NCBI GenBank assembly: GCA_017861315.1
Contig: JAGFXP010000003.1
Span: 16,242-80,241, forward strand
DNA from: Bacillota bacterium
GTDB lineage: Bacteria > Bacillota > Clostridia > Clostridiales > Clostridiaceae
Length of the DNA stretch: 64,000 nucleotides
Direction: 5' to 3'
The translations under genes and the position numbers were made by a program. The notes under the pieces were generated by a model. The model ran no database searches. It saw nothing but the letters and a program-made list of their open reading frames with translations, and was not told the DNA's origin. Of the stretch, positions 9,621-17,579 are shown piece by piece (position 1 is the first letter of the stretch; the number at the start of each line of letters is the position of its first letter).

Positions 9621-9642
9621 TTTAAAAACGGGGGGAAAACAA

Positions 9643-11070
9643 ATGAATTCGACTGAAGGAAATGAACTCAAAAGAGGCCTTACGGCAAGGCATCTAAACA
9701 TGATCGCGATTGGCGGCGCGATAGGAACAGGCATATTCCTGGCGCTTGGCGCTACAATTAACCAGGCAGGCCCGGGCGGCGCGCTTGTAGCATATCTCAG
9801 CATCGGACTTATGGTATATTTTTTAATGACAAGCCTCGGCGAAATGGCCACTTTCATGCCGGTATCCGGTTCCTTTGGAACCTATGCGTCAAAATTCATC
9901 GATCCCTCCCTGGGCTTTGCCCTCGGATGGAACTACTGGTACAACTGGGCCATAACTGTAGCTGCAGAGATGGTTGCGGGAGCACTTCTCATGAAGTACT
10001 GGTTCCCTGACGTGCCTGCACTGATCTGGAGCGTTCTGTTCCTCGTCATAATCGTCGCTCTTAATGTATTGTCCGCAAAAGCTTACGGCGAATCTGAATT
10101 CTGGTTTGCCAGCATCAAGGTAATCACTGTCATCGTATTCCTTGTTATCGGCGTAGCTACCATACTGGGAATCTTCGGAGGCCAGGCAGTAGGCTTCTCA
10201 AACTACACAACAGGCGAAGCTCCCTTCGTAGGCGGAGCTAAGTCCATATTCCTTATATTCCTCATAGCCGGCTTCTCCTTCCAGGGAACCGAGCTTGTTG
10301 GAATCGCAGCGGGAGAAAGCGAGGATCCGGAAAAAAACATCCCTAAAGCTATAAGCTCCATCTTCTGGAGAATACTGATATTCTACGTGGGAACCATCAT
10401 AGTGGTCGGGGCCCTTATACCTTACACTGAGGCCGGCGTTATAGAAAGTCCTTTCACAATGGTGTTTGAAAAGGCCGGGATTGCCGGAGCAGCATCCCTT
10501 ATGAACGCAGTCATCCTGACGTCAGTTCTTTCAGCAGGCAACTCGGGCATGTACGCTTCAACCAGAATGCTTTACGCCCTTGCCAAGGAAGGAAAAGCAC
10601 CCCAGTGGCTTGCAAAAGTCAACAAGAGAGGAGTTCCGGTCAATTCACTTATGGTGACAACCTTGATCGCTTCGCTCTGCTTCCTTACAGGATTGTATGC
10701 CGAGTCTACGGTATACGTCTGGCTTATAGCTGCATCAGGACTTGCCGGCTTCATAACCTGGGTAGGAATAGCAGCCTGCCATTACAGGTTCAGGAAAGCA
10801 TACCTGGCCCAGGGCAGGGATCTGAGGGATCTCAAATATGTTGCAAAATTCTTTCCTGTTGGGCCTATCATTGCATTTGCTCTATGCGTAATAGTCATTC
10901 TGGGCCAGGGCTTCGCATACGTGTCAGACGGCGTGGTTGACTGGGGCGGAATGGTCGCAGCCTATATTGGACTGCCGCTCTTCCTCGGTCTTTGGATATG
11001 GTACAAAGTTAAGTACAGGACAAAGGTTATAGACCTCAAGGAAGTCGACCTGGAATACAACGAAAACTGA
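9643..11070 (+). CDS. lysP: APC-family amino acid permease, probably lysine-specific
   Basis: A 475-residue, roughly 12-helix proton-coupled amino acid importer of the APC superfamily. The N-terminus has the family signature LTARHLNMIAIGGAIGTGIF (helix 1) followed by GPGGALVAYL, and later EFWFASIKV and SFQGTELVGIAAGESEDP, typical of the LysP/GabP/AroP branch. The start was chosen at the ATG after GGGGGGAAAACAA; an upstream frame extension would run through the terminator and riboswitch. Sequence alone gives only a general amino acid permease; the lysine riboswitch directly upstream is the reason for naming lysine as substrate. The symbol rests on that inference. Confidence 0.85.
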   Translation: MNSTEGNELKRGLTARHLNMIAIGGAIGTGIFLALGATINQAGPGGALVAYLSIGLMVYFLMTSLGEMATFMPVSGSFGTYASKFIDPSLGFALGWNYWYNWAITVAAEMVAGALLMKYWFPDVPALIWSVLFLVIIVALNVLSAKAYGESEFWFASIKVITVIVFLVIGVATILGIFGGQAVGFSNYTTGEAPFVGGAKSIFLIFLIAGFSFQGTELVGIAAGESEDPEKNIPKAISSIFWRILIFYVGTIIVVGALIPYTEAGVIESPFTMVFEKAGIAGAASLMNAVILTSVLSAGNSGMYASTRMLYALAKEGKAPQWLAKVNKRGVPVNSLMVTTLIASLCFLTGLYAESTVYVWLIAASGLAGFITWVGIAACHYRFRKAYLAQGRDLRDLKYVAKFFPVGPIIAFALCVIVILGQGFAYVSDGVVDWGGMVAAYIGLPLFLGLWIWYKVKYRTKVIDLKEVDLEYNEN

Positions 11071-11094
11071 TAATCTGAAAATAAACATTCTTCC

Positions 11095-11123
11095 TTGCAA
11101 ATTGTCACAAAAATCTATATAAT
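11095..11123 (+). promoter_or_regulatory. Promoter of the serS T-box transcript
   Basis: TTGCAA and TATAAT with a 17-bp spacer, beginning 25 bp after the permease stop codon. Confidence 0.65.
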
Positions 11124-11129
11124 ATGAAG

Positions 11130-11336
11130 TGCATATTGAAAAAATCAGCGTTGATAAAAGCTGCGATTTATATCTTTCTTCAGAAAGCCGGTGGGTGATG
11201 CGAACCGGCGAAAGTTTGGATCTTTCCACTTTTGGAGCTGTTGGTGATGAACCGTAAGGCTGGTAACCTTTATATTACTGTTGTCGAGAGGCTGGTTCTC
11301 ATGAACCAAGCAATTTGGGTGGCACCGCGGATACAT
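11130..11336 (+). promoter_or_regulatory. T-box leader of serS
   Basis: The invariant T-box core GGGTGGCACCGCGG is present at 11317-11330, preceded by a long structured stem I region with a GGTGATGAACCG-type arm. The UGGC of the bulge pairs with GCCA, which requires a G discriminator base, as in tRNA-Ser. Uncharged tRNA-Ser should stabilise the antiterminator and raise serS expression. I could not fix the specifier codon with certainty. Confidence 0.93.
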
Positions 11337-11337
11337 A

Positions 11338-11378
11338 CCTTCCGTCCCATATTATTATATGTGATGGGAGGTTTTTTG
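11338..11378 (+). terminator. T-box-controlled terminator
   Basis: TCCCAT and ATGGGA arms, extended by flanking CC/GG, close a loop and are followed by TTTTTTG. It directly follows the T-box core. Confidence 0.85.
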
Positions 11379-11436
11379 CTTTTTTGTTCCAAAATCCAAT
11401 CGAAATCAATAATTTATTTTACAGGGGGTAAAAAAA

Positions 11437-12720
11437 ATGTTAGATTTAAAATTTGTTAGAGAGAATCCGGATGTTGTCAGGGAAAATGTTAAGAAGAAAT
11501 TTCAGGACGCCAAGCTTCCGCTAGTTGACGAAGTTCTGGCTCTTGATATCGAAAACAGAAATGCAAAGCAGGAAGCTGACGCGCTGAGGGCCGACAGAAA
11601 CAAGATCTCCAAGGAGATCGGGGGACTTATGGCTCAGGGCAAGAAAGCCGAAGCTGAAGTACTTAAGGAGAAGGTTACTGCTGAATCCGAGAGGCTCGCT
11701 GCGCTTGAAGCAAGGGAGATCGAGCTTGAAGAGAGAGTCAAGGTTATCCTGATGACTCTGCCAAACATAATCGCAGACAGCGTTCCTATAGGAAAAAATG
11801 ACAGCGAAAATGTTGAAGTGGAAAAATTCGGTGATCCGGTTGTTCCTGAATACGAAGTTCCGTACCACATCGACATAATGGAAATGTTCAAAGGGGTAGA
11901 CCTCGACAGCGCAAGAAAGGTATCAGGAAGCGGCTTCTACTACCTTATCGGCGACATAGCAAGACTTCACTCATCAATACTCTCATATGCGAGAGACTTC
12001 ATGATCGACAGGGGTTTCACATATTGCATCCCTCCTTATATGATAAGAAGCGAAGTCGTTACAGGCGTCATGAGCTTTGCTGAAATGGATGCCATGATGT
12101 ACAAGATCGAAGGAGAAGACCTCTACCTGATAGGAACAAGCGAACACTCAATGATCGGAAAATTCATTGACTCAATACTTCCAAAGGAAGAGCTTCCTGT
12201 GGCAATGACAAGCTTCTCGCCTTGCTTCAGAAAAGAAGTGGGAGCCCACGGCATAGAGGAAAGAGGAGTTTACAGAATCCACCAGTTCGAGAAGCAGGAA
12301 ATGATCGTTGTATGCGAGCCTGAAGACAGCCCAATGTGGTACGACAAACTGTGGCTGAACACAGTCGACTTCTTCCGCACACTCGACATACCTGTAAGGA
12401 CTCTCGAGTGCTGCTCAGGCGACCTGGCAGACCTCAAGGTTAAATCTGTTGACGTAGAAGCTTGGTCACCAAGGCAGCAGAAATACTTTGAAGTTGGAAG
12501 CTGTTCAAACCTCGGAGATGCACAGGCAAGACGACTTAAGATCCGTATAGACGGCGAAAAAGGCAAGTACTTCGCTCACACACTCAACAACACATGCGTT
12601 GCTCCTCCTAGAATGCTTATAGCCTTCCTGGAGAACAACCTGACTGCAGAAGGAACTATCAATATTCCGGTTGCATTAAGACCATACATGGGCGGAATGA
12701 CAGAAATAGTTAGAAAATAA
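11437..12720 (+). CDS. serS: Seryl-tRNA synthetase
   Basis: Charges tRNA-Ser (and tRNA-Sec where present) with serine in the cytosol. The 427-residue length is standard. It begins MLDLKFVRENPD, followed by the long N-terminal coiled-coil arm (about residues 30-105) that grips the tRNA variable arm. The class II core is visible with motif 2 FRKEVGAHG.EERGVYRIHQFEKQEM and motif 3 NNTCVAPPRMLIAFLENN near the C-terminus. Ribosome site AGGGGG precedes the ATG. It is monocistronic under the Ser T-box and ends with its own terminator. Confidence 0.97.
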   Translation: MLDLKFVRENPDVVRENVKKKFQDAKLPLVDEVLALDIENRNAKQEADALRADRNKISKEIGGLMAQGKKAEAEVLKEKVTAESERLAALEAREIELEERVKVILMTLPNIIADSVPIGKNDSENVEVEKFGDPVVPEYEVPYHIDIMEMFKGVDLDSARKVSGSGFYYLIGDIARLHSSILSYARDFMIDRGFTYCIPPYMIRSEVVTGVMSFAEMDAMMYKIEGEDLYLIGTSEHSMIGKFIDSILPKEELPVAMTSFSPCFRKEVGAHGIEERGVYRIHQFEKQEMIVVCEPEDSPMWYDKLWLNTVDFFRTLDIPVRTLECCSGDLADLKVKSVDVEAWSPRQQKYFEVGSCSNLGDAQARRLKIRIDGEKGKYFAHTLNNTCVAPPRMLIAFLENNLTAEGTINIPVALRPYMGGMTEIVRK

Positions 12721-12730
12721 TTTTACAGCA

Positions 12731-12768
12731 TAAAGCTGCGCAGGCATGAAGCCCGCGCAGCTTTCTAA
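12731..12768 (+). terminator. Terminator after serS
   Basis: AAAGCTGCGC and GCGCAGCTTT pair perfectly over an AGGCATGAAGCCC-type loop with an inner GGC/GCC. The T tract is weak (TCTAATTTATTT). Confidence 0.7.
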
Positions 12769-12781
12769 TTTATTTCCCCTA

Positions 12782-12810
12782 TTGATTTAGCCGCCGATAT
12801 CTGGTATAAA
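12782..12810 (+). promoter_or_regulatory. Promoter of the que operon
   Basis: TTGATT and TATAAA spaced by 17 bp, 20 bp upstream of the preQ1 aptamer. Confidence 0.6.
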
Positions 12811-12830
12811 TAAATGTGGAACAATTCAAA

Positions 12831-12871
12831 AGACAGTTCGTAAGCTTCCTGTCGTTAAACAAAACTAGGCA
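12831..12871 (+). promoter_or_regulatory. preQ1-I riboswitch
   Basis: P1 is formed by GACAG and CTGTC, with a loop starting TTCG, followed by the A-rich tail TTAAACAAAACTAGG that forms the pseudoknot in this class. The tail is close to that of the Thermoanaerobacter tengcongensis aptamer as I recall it (TTAACAAAACAAGG). It precedes queDECF, whose end product is preQ1, and a terminator lies 25 bp downstream. Confidence 0.9.
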
Positions 12872-12896
12872 ACTTTTTTTACACTGTGTAAATTCA

Positions 12897-12922
12897 GGGC
12901 GCCTTTTTAGCGCCCTTTTTTA
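12897..12922 (+). terminator. preQ1-controlled terminator
   Basis: GGGCGC and GCGCCC enclose a CTTTTTA loop and are followed by six T. A second small palindrome, TTTACAC/TGTAAA, sits between it and the aptamer and could be part of the expression platform. Confidence 0.88.
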
Positions 12923-12947
12923 TTTGCTATTATGGAGGGAAAAATAA

Positions 12948-13376
12948 ATGTTTATTATCAAATGCGAGGCCGGATTCGACGCTTCACACTATCTGAGCGG
13001 CTACGAAGGCAAGTGCGGAAAGATACACGGCCACAGATACAGGCTTATAGTAAAGGTCCAGAGCAAGGAGCTCAAGGAAAGCGGCTCCGACAGAGGCATG
13101 GTAGAGGATTTCGGCTATGTCAAAGCCGCGCTTAAGGAGATCAAGGACTTGTTCGACCACAAGATCATAATAGAAGACGACGAGACCGGACGCAGGCTTA
13201 TAGAGAGCCTCTCTGCTATGCCCGAGATATTCGATTATGTTCTGGTGCCCTACAGGCCCACTGCAGAAGAGATGTCCAGGCACATCTTCAACATGATCAA
13301 GGAAAAAGGCATAGCTGTGCACGAGGTTGAGCTTTTCGAAACCCCTACCAACAGCTGCATCTACAGAGAGGACTAA
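12948..13376 (+). CDS. queD: 6-carboxytetrahydropterin synthase QueD
   Basis: Converts 7,8-dihydroneopterin triphosphate to 6-carboxy-5,6,7,8-tetrahydropterin, the first pathway-specific step to queuosine. The 142-residue protein has the zinc-binding pattern of the PTPS fold: His in FDASHYL and the HGH of KIHGHRY, with the catalytic Cys in GKCGKIHGH, and a C-terminal VELFETPTNSC. ATGGAGGGA supplies the ribosome site. It is first in queDECF, and its stop codon abuts the queE start, so translation is coupled. The operon lies under the preQ1 riboswitch. Confidence 0.95.
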   Translation: MFIIKCEAGFDASHYLSGYEGKCGKIHGHRYRLIVKVQSKELKESGSDRGMVEDFGYVKAALKEIKDLFDHKIIIEDDETGRRLIESLSAMPEIFDYVLVPYRPTAEEMSRHIFNMIKEKGIAVHEVELFETPTNSCIYRED

Positions 13377-14051
13377 ATGATGAGGTACAATATTATAGAG
13401 AAATTCCTCTCCATCGACGGGGAGGGCCCGACCGCAGGCGAACTCGCAGCATTCATAAGGTTCGGAGGCTGCAACCTTTCCTGCGTATGGTGCGACACAG
13501 CATATTCAATCGGGAATGACGTCACAGGCGAGCAGCTGACAAAAGAGGACATATACAGCTTCGTCAAGGGCACATGCGCCCGCAATGTTACAATAACTGG
13601 AGGCGAACCGCTCATACAGGAAGGCGTGGAGGACCTCATCCTCTTCCTGGCGCAGGATCCCGAGCTTTCCATACACATAGAGACCAACGGCTCAGTGCCG
13701 ATCTATGAATTCAGGAGGATAAGCCCTCTTGCCAACGTCAGCTTCATAGTCGACTACAAGCTGCCGGGCAGCAGGATGGAAGACAGGATGGATCTGAGGA
13801 ACTTCGAGCTCATCAGCAGCAAGGACGTTTGCAAGTTTGTCATCGGCTCGGCCGAGGATCTGGAAAAGGCCAAGGCAGTGATCGACAGGTACATGCTTGC
13901 AGAAAAATGCCTTGTGTACCTGAGCCCCATAACCTCGATGATGGATCCGGTGGAGATAGTTGAATTCATGAAAGAGAACAGGATGAACAGGATAAGGCTG
14001 CAGCTGCAGCTGCACAAGATTATCTGGTCTCCTGATACCAAGGGGGTATAG
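13377..14051 (+). CDS. queE: 7-carboxy-7-deazaguanine synthase QueE (radical SAM)
   Basis: Radical SAM enzyme that contracts the ring of carboxytetrahydropterin to 7-carboxy-7-deazaguanine. The 224-residue length fits QueE, which is short for the superfamily. The [4Fe-4S] motif is CNLSCVWC (CX3CX2C, residues about 34-41), preceded by SIDGEGPTAGELAAFIRFGG, a QueE hallmark, and followed by TITGGEPLIQ and ETNGS. It starts directly after the queD stop. The 3' end overlaps the ribosome site AGGGGG of queC. Confidence 0.95.
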   Translation: MMRYNIIEKFLSIDGEGPTAGELAAFIRFGGCNLSCVWCDTAYSIGNDVTGEQLTKEDIYSFVKGTCARNVTITGGEPLIQEGVEDLILFLAQDPELSIHIETNGSVPIYEFRRISPLANVSFIVDYKLPGSRMEDRMDLRNFELISSKDVCKFVIGSAEDLEKAKAVIDRYMLAEKCLVYLSPITSMMDPVEIVEFMKENRMNRIRLQLQLHKIIWSPDTKGV

Positions 14052-14054
14052 GAA

Positions 14055-14714
14055 GTGAGAAAAGACAAAGCAATAGTAGTTTTCAGCGGCGGCCAGGACT
14101 CAACCACCTGCCTCTTCTGGGCAAAGAATAATTTCAAGGAGGTTGTGGCGGTTTCCTTTGACTACAACCAGAAGCATATAGCCGAGCTGGAATGCGCTAG
14201 GAATATTGCCGCGGAGCTTGGCGTCGAGCACCACATCCTCGACATGAAGCTGCTGGCGCAGCTTGCACCCAACGCGCTGACCAGGCCGGACATGGAGATA
14301 AGGCAGGGCGGGGAAGGAGCACCTCCCAACACATTCGTGGACGGGAGGAACATGCTTTTCCTCACCTTCGCTGCGGTCCTCGCAAAACAGCTGGATGCCC
14401 CGCACATAATAACGGGCGTCTGCGAAACTGACTTCAGCGGATATCCTGACTGCAGGGATATCTTCATAAAATCCCTCAACGTCACCCTGAACCTGGCTAT
14501 GGATTACCAGTTTGTCATACACACGCCGATAATGTGGATCGACAAAGCTGAAACATGGAAACTGGCAGACGAGCTCGGGGCCCTGGATTTCATAAGGGAG
14601 AAGACGCTGACCTGCTACAACGGAATCATCGGCGACGGCTGCGGCGAATGCCCCGCCTGCGTTCTCAGGAAAAGGGGCTTGGACAGCTATCTCAAGTCAA
14701 AAAATATTTTATAG
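14055..14714 (+). CDS. queC: 7-cyano-7-deazaguanine (preQ0) synthase QueC
   Basis: ATP-dependent enzyme that turns 7-carboxy-7-deazaguanine and ammonia into preQ0. The PP-loop ATPase motif [10 protein letters not shown] is at about residue 9, and the zinc site is the C-terminal [14 protein letters not shown] together with an upstream Cys (LTCYNGI). Length 219 residues, usual for QueC. Translation begins at GTG, with AGGGGG about 9 nt upstream and no better ATG nearby. Confidence 0.95.
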   Translation: MRKDKAIVVFSGGQDSTTCLFWAKNNFKEVVAVSFDYNQKHIAELECARNIAAELGVEHHILDMKLLAQLAPNALTRPDMEIRQGGEGAPPNTFVDGRNMLFLTFAAVLAKQLDAPHIITGVCETDFSGYPDCRDIFIKSLNVTLNLAMDYQFVIHTPIMWIDKAETWKLADELGALDFIREKTLTCYNGIIGDGCGECPACVLRKRGLDSYLKSKNIL

Positions 14715-14725
14715 GAGAGGTTCAC

Positions 14726-15211
14726 ATGAGAGAGGAATTTGAAGGACTATCCCTGCTGGGAAGCCAGGGAACAAAATACAAGACACAGTACGACCCGGGC
14801 ATACTGGAGGCTTTTGACAACAAGCATCCCGGCAACGACTACTTCGTAAAGTTCAACTGCCCGGAATTCACAAGCCTGTGCCCCATGACGGGCCAGCCTG
14901 ATTTCGCCACGATATACATAAGCTATATACCTGGCAAGAGGATGGTGGAGAGTAAGTCACTGAAGCTATACCTTTTCAGTTTCAGGAACCACGGCGACTT
15001 CCACGAGGACTGCGTGAACATCATAATGAAGGATCTCATAAAGCTCATGGACCCGAAATACATCGAGGTCTGGGGCAAGTTCACGCCGCGCGGCGGCATA
15101 AGCATCGACCCGTACTGCAACTACGGGAAACCTGGAACCGTATTCGAGGATATGGCCAGAAACAGGCTGTTCCAGCATGACATGTACCCGGAAAAGGTGG
15201 ACAACAGATAA
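14726..15211 (+). CDS. queF: preQ0 reductase QueF (NADPH-dependent 7-cyano-7-deazaguanine reductase)
   Basis: Reduces the nitrile of preQ0 to the aminomethyl group of preQ1, the ligand of the riboswitch that heads this operon. The 161-residue protein is the short, YkvM-type QueF. It has the nucleophilic Cys in [13 protein letters not shown], the NADPH-binding signature [20 protein letters not shown], and HGDFHE catalytic residues. The start is the ATG after GGAGAGGTTCAC; a longer in-frame opening runs into queC and is not used. Last gene of the operon. Confidence 0.96.
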   Translation: MREEFEGLSLLGSQGTKYKTQYDPGILEAFDNKHPGNDYFVKFNCPEFTSLCPMTGQPDFATIYISYIPGKRMVESKSLKLYLFSFRNHGDFHEDCVNIIMKDLIKLMDPKYIEVWGKFTPRGGISIDPYCNYGKPGTVFEDMARNRLFQHDMYPEKVDNR

Positions 15212-15216
15212 TGCTT

Positions 15217-15257
15217 TAGGGCTGCAACTTCATTTTGAAGTGCAGCCCTTTTCATTT
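15217..15257. terminator. Terminator between convergent queF and kynU
   Basis: AGGGCTGCAACTTCA and TGAAGTGCAGCCCT pair with one bulge over a short TTT loop, followed by TTTTCATTT on plus and by AAGCATTA on minus. It is best for the plus direction. Confidence 0.78.
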
Positions 15258-15262
15258 ATTGG

Positions 15263-16537
15263 TTACGCAACGTCCCCTCTTTCTGAAGAGTACTTTTCGT
15301 ATTCCCTTGTATCCATTATGTTTTTGAGTATGTTCACTACGTTCCAAACGTCCTCGAAGCTGTTGTACATGGCTACAGGCGCCAGCCTTATGACGTTAGG
15401 GTACCTGAAGTCAGGAACAACCCCGTTGCTTTTTAGCGCAGCATTGATCCTTATGGCATCGTCGTGCTCGAGCGCAACATGGCCGCCCCTTTTTTCCGCT
15501 TCTCTCGGGGTCCCTATGCCGAAGCCGTAAGGCACAAGAATATTATCTATGAGCATCATCATATATTCGGTGAGCTTTAGCGACTTTTCCCTGAGGTTCT
15601 CCATCCCCGCCTCATGGAACAGTTTAAGCGACCCTTCAAGAGGCGCCATGCTCAGCATGTGGGGCGTCCCCAGCTGCCATGCGCCGGCTGAACATTCAGG
15701 TTCAAACTCCTGTACCATATCGAACATTTTTTTCTTTACGAATCCCTGCCAGCCTGCCATTCCGGGTCCTTTCCTGAAGTGTTTGCTGTTTATATATATG
15801 CTTGCAGTACCGCCCGGTCCGTTGTTCAGATACTTGTAGTTGCACCAGAAGGCAAAGTCCACATCCCATTTGTCGAACTCGTGCTGGACTGAACCTGCGC
15901 TGTGGCAGCAGTCGAAGCCGATCATAATATTTTTTTCGTGCGCAGCTTTGGTGAGCTTCTCCATGTCAAGGAGCTGTCCGCTTCTGTAAAGTACTCCGGG
16001 AAGTAGTATGAAAGCGATATCGTCCGCCATAAGGCTTATTATGTGGTCCTCATCCAGCATCCTGCCGTCAGGGCTTTTGATAACGACGAGTTTTTCTTCA
16101 GGATCCAGCCCCCTCATCTTAAGATGGCTTTCAACGGCGTATCTGTCTGAAGGGAAGTTCAGTTCGTCAATCATGATCTTGTCCTTGCCTTCCACAGGAT
16201 TGAAAAAGGTTGCGAGCATGCTGTGAAGATTTACTGTATTTGAGCTGTGAACGATTATCTCCTCAGGCTTTGCTCCGAAAAGCGGAGCCTGCATCTTTCC
16301 CATTTCCTCTGCATAGTAGAACCAGGGCTTGGCAGGTTTCTCCCATCCGTTAATCCCGTAGTTCTTCCATTCATCCAGCACCCTCAGAAGGCATGCTTCG
16401 GCATCCTTTGAAAGAAGTCCAAGCGAGTTCCCGTCCATGTATATTTCGTCTGCCTTCGGATAGAACCTCTCCCTGTAATCCCTAAGTGTGTCTTCCCCGT
16501 CCATTTTTCTTGCGAATTCAAGTGTCAGTTTTTCCAT
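15263..16537 (-). CDS. kynU: Kynureninase
   Basis: PLP enzyme that cleaves L-kynurenine to anthranilate and alanine. The 424-residue length fits. Family segments include the N-terminal YMDGNSLGLLS, the cofactor region VHSSNTVNLHSML, the Asp/His pair GFDCCHSAGSV, the PLP lysine in FWCNYKYLNNGPGG, and the C-terminal RLAPVAMYNSFEDVW. GGGAGG lies before the ATG, and a MarR-type operator sits just upstream of that ribosome site. The upstream steps from tryptophan (dioxygenase, formamidase) are not in the window and the first needs O2, so in an anaerobe the enzyme probably handles imported kynurenine. Likely regulated by the neighbouring MarR protein. Confidence 0.94.
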   Translation of the reverse strand: MEKLTLEFARKMDGEDTLRDYRERFYPKADEIYMDGNSLGLLSKDAEACLLRVLDEWKNYGINGWEKPAKPWFYYAEEMGKMQAPLFGAKPEEIIVHSSNTVNLHSMLATFFNPVEGKDKIMIDELNFPSDRYAVESHLKMRGLDPEEKLVVIKSPDGRMLDEDHIISLMADDIAFILLPGVLYRSGQLLDMEKLTKAAHEKNIMIGFDCCHSAGSVQHEFDKWDVDFAFWCNYKYLNNGPGGTASIYINSKHFRKGPGMAGWQGFVKKKMFDMVQEFEPECSAGAWQLGTPHMLSMAPLEGSLKLFHEAGMENLREKSLKLTEYMMMLIDNILVPYGFGIGTPREAEKRGGHVALEHDDAIRINAALKSNGVVPDFRYPNVIRLAPVAMYNSFEDVWNVVNILKNIMDTREYEKYSSERGDVA

Positions 16538-16559
16538 TTCCTTTTCCTCCCCTTTATTT

Positions 16560-16575
16560 AATTAGCTACCTAAAT
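16560..16575. promoter_or_regulatory. Putative MarR operator upstream of kynU
   Basis: The inverted repeat AATTAG-CTAC-CTAAAT matches, with one mismatch, the perfect repeat ATTTAG-CCCC-CTAAAT found upstream of the marR gene itself (17024-17039). Spacing of four bases is identical. It lies 22 bp upstream of the kynU start, where binding would block transcription. Confidence 0.7.
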
Positions 16576-16593
16576 ATTATAATAAATTTTTGT

Positions 16594-17019
16594 TTAGATG
16601 CTCTTCTCCATCTCCTTGAGGGCGGCGATAACCAGTTTCTTCTCTTTCTTTGACATGAAGCCGGTCGTCCTTTCCTCAAAGCTTTCAATTATGACCCACG
16701 CATTTTCCTGAAGTTCGGCCCCTTCTTCCGTAAGGTGGATCTTCTTTGTCCTTGCGTCCTCTTCATCCGGCTTCCTGTAGACAAGCTTCTTTTTCTCAAG
16801 TATGTCCACTGTGCCGGTAAGCGTAGGCGGCGAAACCGATATAAGCTTCAGTATCTCCTTCTGGGACAGCGGACCCTTCTTCCAAAGGCAGTTGATGACC
16901 CTGAACTGGGCGTATGTTATCCCAAGCGCCTCCAGCTCGTCGTTCAAAGCTACCGAGCTCTTCCTTGCTATTTCCTGTACATAATATCCTATATGACTGC
17001 TGAATGTATTCTTCTTCAT
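16594..17019 (-). CDS. MarR-family transcriptional regulator
   Basis: A 141-residue winged-helix dimer. N-terminal dimerisation helix, then the DNA-binding domain with ITYAQFRVINCLWKKGPLSQKEI, the recognition helix around VSPPTLTGTVDILEKK, and the beta-wing KLVYRKPDEEDARTKKIHLTEEG with the characteristic D-E-E-D-A-R. It is upstream of kynU on the same strand, 57 bp apart. Both genes carry the same inverted repeat in front, so it most likely represses itself and kynU; kynurenine or a derivative would be a plausible inducer, but that is inference. Confidence 0.9.
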   Translation of the reverse strand: MKKNTFSSHIGYYVQEIARKSSVALNDELEALGITYAQFRVINCLWKKGPLSQKEILKLISVSPPTLTGTVDILEKKKLVYRKPDEEDARTKKIHLTEEGAELQENAWVIIESFEERTTGFMSKKEKKLVIAALKEMEKSI

Positions 17020-17022
17020 AAT

Positions 17023-17040
17023 TATTTAGCCCCCTAAATA
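17023..17040. promoter_or_regulatory. Putative MarR autoregulatory operator
   Basis: A near-perfect inverted repeat, TATTTAG-CCCC-CTAAATA, four bases before the marR start region. The same site, with one mismatch, precedes kynU. Confidence 0.72.
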
Positions 17041-17268
17041 TATTCTAACAGGCTTGCTTTAATTGTCAACATATTTCTTTGGTGTTAACAATCCATGAAT
17101 GCCTAATAATTAGCTTGCTTTATGTGTTCCGGCATGGTATGCTTAGCAAGAACTTAAATGAATAGTAATTGATGCAGCAAAGTATATATTAAGGTATTTC
17201 TGATATCGAAATTTTATTTGTGGATTGTTACAAAGAGTTTAAGAAATAAAATTTCGGAGGTACTCATT

Positions 17269-17466
17269 ATGAATGGTACAGTAAAATGGTTTAACGCAGA
17301 AAAAGGATTTGGATTTGTTACAGGAGAAGACGGAAACGATGCATTCGCTCACTTCTCACAGATAAATTCAACAGGCTTCAAATCACTTGAAGAAGGTCAG
17401 AAGGTTTCTTATGACGTTGTCAAGGGAGCAAAAGGCCCACAGGCAGAAAACATAAGCGTTATCTAA
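17269..17466 (+). CDS. Cold shock protein (CspA family)
   Basis: A 65-residue single OB-fold nucleic-acid chaperone. RNP1 is KGFGFV and RNP2 is DAFAHF, both intact, after the typical [15 protein letters not shown] start. GGAGG lies 8 nt before the ATG. About 250 bp separates it from marR, leaving room for a long 5' UTR of the kind csp genes often have; I see no specific element in it. A strong terminator follows, so it is monocistronic. Confidence 0.97.
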   Translation: MNGTVKWFNAEKGFGFVTGEDGNDAFAHFSQINSTGFKSLEEGQKVSYDVVKGAKGPQAENISVI

Positions 17467-17480
17467 TAATGCAAAATTCA

Positions 17481-17514
17481 CCCTCAGACAGGCAGCTGTC
17501 TGAGGGTTTTTTTT
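17481..17514 (+). terminator. Terminator of the csp gene
   Basis: CCCTCAGACAG and CTGTCTGAGGG are complementary around a short GCAG loop and are followed by eight T. Confidence 0.95.
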
Positions 17515-17579
17515 AGTTTTGAACAACAGCTACTTGTGGTAGAATAAAGTGAACGTATGCAAAGGAGGCTTAATCGTAT

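Noticed and set aside
9469..9642. N-terminal extension of the lysine permease
   Set aside because: It overlaps the riboswitch and terminator, and the family starts at MNSTEGNELKRGL.
11130..11336. A small coding gene at 11145-11336 (minus) or 11232-11459 (plus)
   Set aside because: The region is the serS T-box and its terminator.
16981..17268. A long regulatory RNA between marR and csp
   Set aside because: Besides the MarR operator I see no conserved motif or strong fold; a cold-shock 5' UTR is possible but not supported.
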